Source: JABIBT01 sp964471565 (GTDB lineage Archaea; Nanobdellota; Nanobdellia; SCGC-AAA011-G17; PNOQ01). Taken from it: a DNA stretch of 10,502 bases. Below the pieces are notes generated by a model, which made no database searches, had not been told where the DNA came from, and worked only from the letters and a program-made list of their open reading frames with translations. Both the position numbers and the translations under genes were made by a program. This document shows positions 6,210-10,502 of this stretch, one piece after another. The stretch lies in the NCBI GenBank assembly GCA_964471565.1, contig CAYYFK010000018.1, positions 1 to 10,502 on the forward strand, read 5' to 3'. How positions within the stretch are numbered: position 1 is the stretch's first letter; each line of letters begins with the position of its first letter.

Positions 6210-6432
6210 TGTCTTCTTTAGACCAGAAATCTATGTTTTTAGTTTTTCCAACATAAGTAACTTTTTTCTCTAGGACTCGTCCAGTATATTTTTTCGTTTC
6301 AGGATTCCATTCTTTTATAACTAAAATATCTTCTTCATTACATTCCCAATCTGCTAATCTTAATTCATATTTCTTTTTTTCTTCTAGAATTTTCTGAAAA
6401 TACTCTGGCCAAACTTTTTTCTCTATTTTCAT
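6172..6432 (-). CDS. ASCH-domain (DUF3850-like) protein
   Basis: An 86-residue protein with the pattern of ASCH/DUF3850 proteins: KKVWPEYFQKIL, then KKKYELRLADW (about 19-29), a WNPETKKYTGR block (about 42-52) and the terminal YGFQVISFE. ASCH domains have a PUA-like beta barrel and bind RNA; some act as RNases or read RNA modifications. It is the first gene of a three-gene operon with the DUF4258-like and DUF2283 genes. Its 3' end overlaps the next reading frame by 38 bases if the longer start of that gene is used. A TATA-like ATTTATAAAT (6453-6462) is centred 26 bases before the ATG. The family is well supported; a role in a toxin-antitoxin system is suggested by context only. Confidence 0.8.
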   Translation of the reverse strand: MKIEKKVWPEYFQKILEEKKKYELRLADWECNEEDILVIKEWNPETKKYTGRVLEKKVTYVGKTKNIDFWSKEDIEKYGFQVISFE

Positions 6433-6452
6433 AATTAAAGTTAGTTAATATT

Positions 6453-6462
6453 ATTTATAAAT
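6453..6462 (-). promoter_or_regulatory. TATA-like box of the ASCH-DUF4258-DUF2283 operon
   Basis: ATTTATAAAT on the minus strand is centred about 26 bases upstream of the ASCH start codon (6432), fitting a leaderless transcript covering all three genes. Confidence 0.55.
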
Positions 6463-6487
6463 TTATTTCTTAGTGGCTTTCCAATAT

Positions 6488-6895
6488 TTATCTAAGAAGT
6501 AAATCAACTTTTTCCAGAATGTCTTCTATTGTATATGGCAGGTCTACCTGTTTGAAGCCAGCTCTCTCTGAACTTTTTTTAACTTTCTGAGCTACACTTT
6601 CATCTGCCAATATGATTACAGGCACATTCCTAGATTTTAGATAATTTACTACGGTATCCTCAAATGCTTTGGCTCTTGTTTCATGGTTTGATTGATCATA
6701 AAATAAACGGGTGTCATATAGAATAAGGTTATAATCGCAGGAAATTCCTTTTAGACTTAAATTAGCAAACATACTTTTTCCACTATTGCTATAAATTACT
6801 TTGTGACCTTCCTGTTCTAGTCTTTCTACTAATTCGTCGTGATCGGTTATATGCTCTTTCTCTTCTTGTGGTCCTCCGAATAATATACTTGCCAT
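6488..6895 (-). CDS. Degenerate receiver-like (CheY-fold) protein
   Basis: A 135-residue protein that reads like a response-regulator receiver domain: a strand NLILYDTRL with Asp61 at the phosphoacceptor position, a VPVIILAD strand (91-98), then AGFKQVDLPYTIEDILEKV (112-130), matching the end of a receiver. Several receiver signatures are missing. The N-terminal acidic pair is replaced by ILFGGPQ, the Thr/Ser after strand four by Ala, and the conserved Lys before Pro120 by Leu119. It is therefore unlikely to undergo normal phosphorylation switching and may be a pseudo-receiver that binds a partner. The start at the ATG 6893-6895 is chosen because a TATA-like box (ATTATAAAAAG, 6916-6926) lies 25 bases upstream; an in-frame GTG at 6910 would add five residues. 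No histidine kinase gene is visible. Confidence 0.55.
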   Translation of the reverse strand: MASILFGGPQEEKEHITDHDELVERLEQEGHKVIYSNSGKSMFANLSLKGISCDYNLILYDTRLFYDQSNHETRAKAFEDTVVNYLKSRNVPVIILADESVAQKVKKSSERAGFKQVDLPYTIEDILEKVDLLLR

Positions 6896-6936
6896 GGAGA
6901 TAAGGAACACATTAGATTATAAAAAGGCTTTGTAAT

Positions 6937-7023
6937 TTATTTAACCTTCTTAACCCAATAAATTCCAGTAATCAAAAGAAATTCAACATAACCGGCTAAC
7001 ATTAAAGAATCAAAAAATCTCAT
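6937..7023 (-). CDS. Possible 28-residue hydrophobic peptide
   Basis: From the ATG at 7021-7023 to TAA (6937-6939), a 28-residue frame encodes MRFFDSLMLAGYVEFLLITG and a short basic end IYWVKKVK. One hydrophobic helix with a positively charged C-terminus is the shape of small membrane peptides, including some toxin-like ones. The start codon lies in the left arm of a perfect inverted repeat, and the divergent frame on the other arm starts with the same four residues. There is no good TATA box or Shine-Dalgarno site. It could equally be chance in AT-rich DNA. Confidence 0.3.
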   Translation of the reverse strand: MRFFDSLMLAGYVEFLLITGIYWVKKVK

Positions 7024-7051
7024 TTAGTAGATGCACTAAATGAGATTTTTT
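7012..7051. repeat. Perfect 16-bp inverted repeat
   Basis: Bases 7012-7027 and 7036-7051 are perfect reverse complements around an 8-base loop (TAGATGCA). Each arm ends with a T-run outward. It may be a terminator-like hairpin, a scar of inverted duplication at the transposase remnant, or a mobile-element end. Confidence 0.85.
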
Positions 7052-7273
7052 AGAAATATTAAAGAGAGAACCCAATTAATGTATTGGTTTAAGAGTTTCA
7101 GAAGTGCCAATTCCATTTTAGATGGTTATGTAATCTGGTATAACTTTGTTAGAAACCATATGACATTAGGAAAAACACCAGCAGAAGAAGCAGGATTTGC
7201 TATAGACTTAGGGAAGAATAAGTGGAGAACGTTGATAGAGGTTGCAACCATTGTTAAAAAACATACCCCGTAG
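7040..7273 (+). pseudogene. 3' remnant of a DDE transposase
   Basis: The 77-residue frame corresponds to the C-terminal end of a DDE-type transposase/integrase. It has the FRSANSILDGYVIWYNFVRNH segment, LGKTPAEEAG and KWRTLI, which resemble IS6-like and related archaeal transposases where NFxRxHxxL and TPAEAAG follow the last catalytic Glu. The catalytic DDE residues, zinc or HTH N-terminus and most of the protein (typically 250-330 residues) are absent. The reading frame is closed just before the ATG by TAA (7037-7039), and the ATG lies in an arm of the inverted repeat. The left part of the element is therefore gone, and the hairpin marks the break. The element's right end should lie within about 7274-7300 but no matching terminal repeat remains. 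It shows that this region has been open to mobile elements. Confidence 0.75.
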
Positions 7274-7298
7274 AGTTTACATTACACTTTTGAGTAAA

Positions 7299-7308
7299 AT
7301 TTAAAAAC
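7299..7308 (+). promoter_or_regulatory. TATA-like box of the two-TM/YbjQ operon
   Basis: ATTTAAAAAC is centred about 26 bases before the ATG at 7329, consistent with a leaderless transcript. It lies just beyond the transposase remnant. Confidence 0.5.
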
Positions 7309-7328
7309 TAAACCCAATTTAATTATTT

Positions 7329-7529
7329 ATGTCAAACTTAACAAGTAGGATGTTAACGGGTATTGGATTAATCATTCTAGGTCTTTTTCTAATAATTCTA
7401 TTTTTTTACATTGATGAAAGTCAATGGGTAACTTTATTTTATGGGATTCCTTCTTTAATTATAGGAATTTGGTTAATATTTAATGATAAAGAAGATAAAA
7501 TTGAACAAATTAAGGGGGCAAAAAAATGA
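7329..7529 (+). CDS. Small two-transmembrane protein
   Basis: A 66-residue protein with two hydrophobic segments (about residues 9-27 and 33-50) joined by a short loop with DESQW, and a charged tail (NDKEDKIEQIKGAKK). It is probably an integral membrane protein with both ends on the same side. No named family is recognised. Its stop overlaps the start of the YbjQ-family gene by four bases (ATGA at 7526-7529), so the two are very likely coupled and their products may interact. The start is supported by the TATA-like box 26 bases upstream. Confidence 0.75.
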   Translation: MSNLTSRMLTGIGLIILGLFLIILFFYIDESQWVTLFYGIPSLIIGIWLIFNDKEDKIEQIKGAKK

Positions 7530-7846
7530 AAATAGTTATTACAACAGGAAATGAAATTCCTAACAAAGAAATTGCAGAAGTTTTAGGAGTAGTAAAAGGA
7601 AGTACTGTAAGAGCAAGAAATGTTGGTAGAGATATTGGAGCGAGTTTAAAGAATCTTGTTGGGGGAGAAATAAAAACTTATACTGATATGGCTAACAATG
7701 CTAGAGATGAAGCTTTTAATAGAATGGTTAATCAAGCTATTGATAAAGGAGCAGATGCAATTATTGGAGCTAGGTTTATGACTTCCATGATTTTGCAAGG
7801 TGCTTCTGAAATGTTAGCTTTTGGAACTGCAGTTAAGTTTAAATAA
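7526..7846 (+). CDS. YbjQ/UPF0145-family protein
   Basis: A 106-residue protein, the normal length for the family, that forms a ring-like oligomer of unknown role; some members are described as heavy-metal-binding. Family blocks seen are ITTGNEIPNKEI, LGVVKGSTVRARNVGRDIGA (about 20-39), LVGGEIKTYTDMANNARDEA (about 44-63), GADAIIGARF and the final GTAVKF. An AAGGGGG Shine-Dalgarno-like run stands in the end of the upstream gene about eight bases before the ATG, fitting translational coupling. The same small-membrane-protein neighbour is seen with YbjQ genes elsewhere, as far as I recall. The promoter of the next gene overlaps its last codons. Confidence 0.9.
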   Translation: MKIVITTGNEIPNKEIAEVLGVVKGSTVRARNVGRDIGASLKNLVGGEIKTYTDMANNARDEAFNRMVNQAIDKGADAIIGARFMTSMILQGASEMLAFGTAVKFK

Positions 7847-7866
7847 ATAATTTCTTAAGTAGAAGT

Positions 7867-8445
7867 ATGGAAAGAAAATATTTGGATGAATTGGAAGATT
7901 TTTTTGAAATAAAATTAGATCGGGCTCCAAAACTAATTTTTGTTAAAACTAGAGAGGAAATTGATAGATTAAAAAGCAAAAAAACGGAGCCTTGGGTTGT
8001 TGGCTGGGTAGATTCGGGAGATATTTATATTTTAGACAAAGATAATTTTGAAGAAGAGAGTAGTCATAAATATTCTGAAGAAAATTATATTGCTTTAATA
8101 AAACATGAATTGGCACATTTATTTTTTTCTAAGTTATCAAAAAGAAGAAAGAAACCATATTGGTTAAACGAGGGGGTTGCTATTTATGTTTCGGGACAGT
8201 TGGTATTTAAGAAAAGGCCAAAAGAGTTTAAAGAATTTTTAAGCTTTGGAGATGTAGTTGGAAAAAAGATTTATAGCGAGAGTGGATTTTTTATTGAGTT
8301 ATTGGTTAATAAATTCGGAAAGGAAAAATTGCTGGAGTTAATTGGGAGACTTTCTGAAATTAATTCGGAGGAGAGTTTTAAAAAATTATTTGAAGAGATT
8401 TATGGTTTTGAGTTAAGTTATGAAGAGATTAATAAGTTAGAGTAA
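7867..8445 (+). CDS. Soluble HELAH zinc metallopeptidase (gluzincin type)
   Basis: A 192-residue protein with HELAH (residues 80-84), the zinc-binding and catalytic HExxH motif, and an Asn-Glu (101-102) in YWLNEGVAIY, the third-ligand Glu typical of gluzincin peptidases (MA clan). The gap from the second His to this Glu is 17 residues, close to M1-type enzymes. There is no signal peptide or membrane segment, so it should act in the cytoplasm, though no leaderless secretion can be ruled out. The surrounding sequence is short for a peptidase and no propeptide is visible. A TATA-like GTTTAAATAA (7838-7847) lies 25 bases before the ATG and overlaps the end of the YbjQ gene. The peptidase fold is well supported; the substrate and family number are not. 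Confidence 0.8.
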   Translation: MERKYLDELEDFFEIKLDRAPKLIFVKTREEIDRLKSKKTEPWVVGWVDSGDIYILDKDNFEEESSHKYSEENYIALIKHELAHLFFSKLSKRRKKPYWLNEGVAIYVSGQLVFKKRPKEFKEFLSFGDVVGKKIYSESGFFIELLVNKFGKEKLLELIGRLSEINSEESFKKLFEEIYGFELSYEEINKLE

Positions 8446-8478
8446 GTTTTAAAAGTATTACTTAATTCCCGAAGCTAT

Positions 8479-8940
8479 ATGGCAGAAGTAAAGGTAAAGG
8501 TAAATTCTGAGGTTCCTGTTGATATAGATGGACTTGAGGGGGGATTGTATGATTTGCTTACTGCCGCAGAAGATTCTTGTGACTTTGAAAAGATACTAAA
8601 TAATGCTATTCAATCTTTCTTTTTAGCTCAGCCAGATGGAGAGAGACATTATGATAGAGATTCTCCGGAATTTTTGGGAAGTGTTTGGTTGACTAGGGAG
8701 AATAATACGGAAACTGGAAAGGCGAGTATTACATATACTGCTTCTGATGAAATGGCAGAAAAACTTGGTTATGTCCAGAGAGGAGTTGGAGAAATTAATT
8801 TAAGAGATAAAACTTATTCTTTAGATTGGGCTGGTTCTTCTTTTTGTGATTCGCAAGCTTACGATGTTCCGGATGCAGTTGCTAGAGATTTGTATGATGT
8901 TCTAGAGAAGTTAGGTTTGGAGCATTCTGGAAAGGCTTAA
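8479..8940 (+). CDS. Unrecognised acidic 153-residue protein
   Basis: I do not recognise a family. The protein is clearly coding, with regular codon use and a TATA-like GTTTTAAAAG (8446-8455) about 29 bases before the ATG. It is acidic and soluble, without a signal peptide or membrane segment. The start KVKVNSEVPVDIDG looks like a beta strand, the middle (about 15-50) is helical, and a YTASDEMAEKLGYVQRGVGEINL stretch follows. It ends with a helix VARDLYDVLEKLGL. Two cysteines are present, in EDSCDF and SSFCDS. It lies 33 bases after the peptidase and 24 bases before the Cys-rich membrane protein, all on the plus strand. Each has its own TATA-like box, so they may be separate transcription units. 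Confidence 0.65.
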   Translation: MAEVKVKVNSEVPVDIDGLEGGLYDLLTAAEDSCDFEKILNNAIQSFFLAQPDGERHYDRDSPEFLGSVWLTRENNTETGKASITYTASDEMAEKLGYVQRGVGEINLRDKTYSLDWAGSSFCDSQAYDVPDAVARDLYDVLEKLGLEHSGKA

Positions 8941-8964
8941 AAATTATTAAATCTAAGAAGGTTT

Positions 8965-9636
8965 ATGAATATTTTGAGGAAGTGGTGGTTTTGGGTTGTT
9001 TTGGTTGCTGCTATTGTTTTTGGGATATTGTCTCCAATTCTATATGATATATTAATATTGCCAATTCATGAATCAAATATTAAAGAAGAAATTGAAGATG
9101 CTAATTATTGTAATGTTAAAGAGGATTGTGTAAGTTTTGCGGGGAAGTGTCCGTTTGGTTGCTATATTTCTGTTAATGTTGATGAAGAAGATAGAATAAG
9201 GGAATTGGTTGAGTCATACCAACCAAAGAGTAGTTCTTGTGAGTATTCTTGTGCGTATTGTACTGTTACTGATTGTATAAATGGAAGATGTTCGCCTCTT
9301 TGTCCTGGTGGTGGTTCTTCTGATTGTTTAGCTGATGGAGTGGAGTGTCACCTTCCAGATACGTGTGAGGAAAAATGTTGCTCTGGAGGTTATCATCTTT
9401 GTGATTCACCTCCACCAGATTGTGAGGGGTGTGTCTCAGATTATTGTTGTGGTTTTAAAGAGGGTTGTATAGAGGATGGAGAAATCTGTCAATTGCCCGC
9501 TCCAGGTGCTGGTAATTCTGGCTGTTTAACTGATTGTTGTTCTAATAACTACTATATACCAAGTAATTGTCCTGCAGGGATGGATTGTCCGGCCGGTCCT
9601 CCAACTACAGGGATTTGTGGTGAGGAAAACCCTTAA
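8965..9636 (+). CDS. Membrane-anchored Cys-rich protein with knottin-like repeats
   Basis: A 223-residue protein with one N-terminal membrane segment (about residues 8-31) and an outer part with 28 cysteines. A first domain (about 45-110: DANYCNVKEDC, KCPFGCYISVN, then C-x3-C-x2-C and CINGRC) resembles a small Cys-rich domain seen in archaeal and bacterial surface proteins. The rest contains two modules with the same cysteine order, C-x6-C-x(5 or 11)-C-x3-CC-x(6 or 9)-C, at 121-146 and 168-202. That resembles inhibitor-cystine-knot spacing. Disulfide-rich folding outside the cell is implied. A TATA-like GCTTAAAAATTA (8935-8946) is centred 25 bases before the ATG. The T-rich tract 30 bases after the stop may terminate it, but is also the DHS-derived leader of the next remnant. 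Ligand or role unknown. Confidence 0.75.
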   Translation: MNILRKWWFWVVLVAAIVFGILSPILYDILILPIHESNIKEEIEDANYCNVKEDCVSFAGKCPFGCYISVNVDEEDRIRELVESYQPKSSSCEYSCAYCTVTDCINGRCSPLCPGGGSSDCLADGVECHLPDTCEEKCCSGGYHLCDSPPPDCEGCVSDYCCGFKEGCIEDGEICQLPAPGAGNSGCLTDCCSNNYYIPSNCPAGMDCPAGPPTTGICGEENP

Positions 9637-9677
9637 AAATACCTTTTTTTCTTCTTTTTTAATGGAATTTGTTAAAG
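9633..9677 (+). repeat. 45-bp DHS promoter-and-start fragment
   Basis: Bases 9633-9677 match 10086-10130 at 43 of 45 positions (mismatches at 9641 and 9645). They include the TATA-like box, the T-rich leader, the ATG and five codons of deoxyhypusine synthase (MEFVK). The same start also matches DHS copy 1 at 3340, but the promoter part fits copy 2 better. The DHS sequence stops abruptly at 9677. Confidence 0.85.
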
Positions 9678-9769
9678 TATGTTGTCAAGTATACAAATAT
9701 TGCCTAGTTACTAGAAATATAAAAGATTTTCCTGATTTGATTGAAGTTGTTTTGCCAGAGTCGCTATAG
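9662..9769 (+). pseudogene. Chimeric remnant: DHS start fused to a PIN-domain tail
   Basis: The ATG at 9662 opens a 35-codon frame that ends in TAG (9767-9769). The first five residues (MEFVK) are the DHS N-terminus and retain its promoter. From about residue 15 the sequence reads LVTRNIKDFPDLIEVVLP, which matches the final strand and helix of VapC-type PIN-domain RNases (TRNxKDF followed by a Pro near the end). The acidic catalytic residues of a PIN domain lie further upstream and are missing, so no toxin activity is expected. Between the two parts, bases 9677-9701 resemble a piece of the DUF4258-like gene (25 bases, two mismatches). The gene end is convergent with the antitoxin gene and overlaps it by three bases at the stop codons. 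It may still be transcribed from the DHS promoter, giving a short peptide of doubtful use. Confidence 0.6.
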
Positions 9770-10000
9770 GCTTCTTGCTATTTCATCTTTTTCTTTCTTA
9801 GTTAGTTGTTTTAAATTTGGCATGGATCCATAAAGTTCTTTTAATTTAATTAAAGCTTCTTTCTTTTTATCTTCTTCAATTTTTTCTCTTAGTGCTGTTC
9901 TAAAATATTCTTGTTCGCTTGAGTAACCTTTTGATTCTGAGAATTCTTTAGCTTGGTCTAATAATTCTTTTGGAACTCTGACGTGTATTTGTGTGTTCAT
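9764..10000 (-). CDS. Ribbon-helix-helix antitoxin-like protein
   Basis: A 78-residue protein. Its first half, TQIHVRVPKELLDQAKEFSESKGYSSEQEYFRTALRE (about residues 3-40), is a ribbon-helix-helix DNA-binding domain of the CopG/Arc type, with the strand TQIHVRVP and two helices. The second half is charged and helical (KEALIKLKELYGSMPNLK), the part that usually wraps a toxin. No intact toxin follows: downstream lies only the opposite-strand PIN remnant, and no minus-strand frame below 9764 resembles a toxin. It is thus an orphan antitoxin in this window, perhaps acting as a regulator. The ATG is supported by a TATA-like box on the minus strand centred 28 bases upstream. Three TGATA repeats at 11-base steps lie over the promoter. 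Fold call is strong; partner unknown. Confidence 0.8.
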   Translation of the reverse strand: MNTQIHVRVPKELLDQAKEFSESKGYSSEQEYFRTALREKIEEDKKKEALIKLKELYGSMPNLKQLTKKEKDEIARSL

Positions 10001-10032
10001 GATATCTTATTGATACTATAGTGATATATAAA
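10000..10032 (-). promoter_or_regulatory. Promoter and candidate RHH operator
   Basis: TGATA occurs at 10000, 10011 and 10022, exactly 11 bases apart (plus-strand reading). The series spans the start codon and the TATA-like box (about 10023-10032). Ribbon-helix-helix dimers bind repeated half-sites on one face of the helix, so these are candidate sites for autoregulation of the antitoxin gene. Confidence 0.55.
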
Positions 10033-10082
10033 GGTTTTGTTTTTAGGTGACTACATTTTGGTTGTTTTGTAGACACCCAATA

Positions 10083-10114
10083 TATTTAAAAATCCCTCTT
10101 TTTCTTCTTTTTTA
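10083..10114 (+). promoter_or_regulatory. Promoter and T-rich start region of DHS copy 2
   Basis: The TATA-like TATTTAAAAAT (10083-10093) is centred about 27 bases before the ATG at 10115, and the TTCTTCTTTTTTA leader is the same as at DHS copy 1. The pattern again fits a leaderless transcript. Confidence 0.55.
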
Positions 10115-10502
10115 ATGGAATTTGTTAAAGATTTGAAGTGGAAGAAAGGAATGGATGTTTCTACTTTAGTAAAAGATTTAGGAAAAGTTGGTTTTCAGTC
10201 AGTTAATTTAGCAAAAGCAAAAGAAACTATAATTAAAATGAAAAAAGATGGTTGTAAGATTTACCTAACTTTTACAAGCAATATGGTTACTTCTGGTTTA
10301 AGAGGTTTTTTTGCTCAGTTAATTAAATTAAACTTAATAGACGTAGTTGTAACAACTGTTGGAGGCATAGAAGAAGATATTATGAAAGCAAATAAAGAAG
10401 ACTTCGTAATAGGTTCTTTCAGTGAGGATGATGTTGAATTATATGAAAAAGGGGTTAATAGGGTTGGAAATTTGTTTATTAGAACAGAATCTTATGCAAA
10501 GT
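10115..10502 (+). CDS. dys: Deoxyhypusine synthase, copy 2 (3' end cut by window edge)
   Basis: The first 129 residues are visible and differ from copy 1 at only seven positions (for example Gly to Asn near residue 73, and conservative Val/Ile changes). All NAD-binding blocks seen in this half (TSNMVTSG, VTTVGG, RVGNLF) are intact, so it looks like a functional gene or a very recent duplicate. The catalytic Lys and His regions lie beyond the edge and cannot be judged. Silent differences are unevenly spread: bases 10418-10500 are almost identical to copy 1, while 10340-10415 carry many silent changes. Two DHS genes in one archaeon may split deoxyhypusine and homospermidine-type roles, but the near identity argues for redundancy. 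Confidence 0.9.
   Translation, partial: MEFVKDLKWKKGMDVSTLVKDLGKVGFQSVNLAKAKETIIKMKKDGCKIYLTFTSNMVTSGLRGFFAQLIKLNLIDVVVTTVGGIEEDIMKANKEDFVIGSFSEDDVELYEKGVNRVGNLFIRTESYAK

Noticed and set aside
7274..7300. Terminal inverted repeat of the transposase element
   Set aside because: A right end is expected here, but no matching left copy could be found, so no element borders are assigned.
9660..9763. Minus-strand toxin downstream of the RHH antitoxin
   Set aside because: The minus-strand frames here are short and stop early. The only protein-like signal is the PIN tail on the plus strand.
1..10502. CRISPR array, tRNA or rRNA genes
   Set aside because: No regularly spaced repeat-spacer pattern, cloverleaf or conserved rRNA block was seen on either strand. 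The phased repeats found are short operators with unique gaps too small for spacers.

Overview
The window is AT-rich DNA that most likely comes from an archaeon, and its small gene-dense style fits a DPANN lineage such as Woesearchaeota or Pacearchaeota. Three things point there. It carries deoxyhypusine synthase, an enzyme of archaea and eukaryotes. About a dozen genes have a TATA-like box centred 24-29 bases upstream of the start codon with little room for a leader, the archaeal leaderless pattern. T-rich tracts stand where terminators would be expected. The lineage is an inference; no rRNA or tRNA gene is visible.

Left part (1-4278). A DHH-family phosphoesterase runs off the left edge on the minus strand. 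It shares a divergent promoter region with a truncated HAD-type nucleotidase. Next come a DEAD-box RNA helicase and a cold-shock protein in one direction, a plausible RNA-unfolding pair. A very small lipoprotein-like gene and a full-length deoxyhypusine synthase (DHS copy 1) follow.

Middle part (4279-7300). This is a defence/toxin-antitoxin-like accessory stretch, mostly on the minus strand. It holds a HEPN/nucleotidyltransferase pair whose nucleotidyltransferase carries an N-terminal winged-helix domain, then an ASCH - DUF4258-like - DUF2283 three-gene operon, then a degenerate receiver-like protein. It ends at a perfect 16-bp inverted repeat beside the 3' remnant of a DDE transposase.

Right part (7301-10502). 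A two-TM protein and a YbjQ-family protein form an overlapping pair. They are followed by a soluble HELAH metallopeptidase, an unrecognised acidic protein and a membrane-anchored protein with 28 cysteines. After these comes a chimeric remnant: the DHS promoter and first codons joined to the tail of a PIN-domain toxin. A ribbon-helix-helix antitoxin with no visible intact toxin faces it. The window ends inside a second DHS gene, very similar to the first.

The most unusual structural theme is that pieces of the DHS gene recur. There is one full copy, one second copy running off the edge, a 47-bp internal fragment just upstream of the HEPN/MNT promoter, and a 45-bp promoter-plus-start fragment next to the orphan antitoxin. 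Toxin-antitoxin modules lie between these pieces, as if a tandem DHS array has served as a landing or recombination site. Two of the antitoxin-type genes also have evenly spaced short repeats over their promoters (20-bp and 11-bp spacing), which look like autoregulatory operators.
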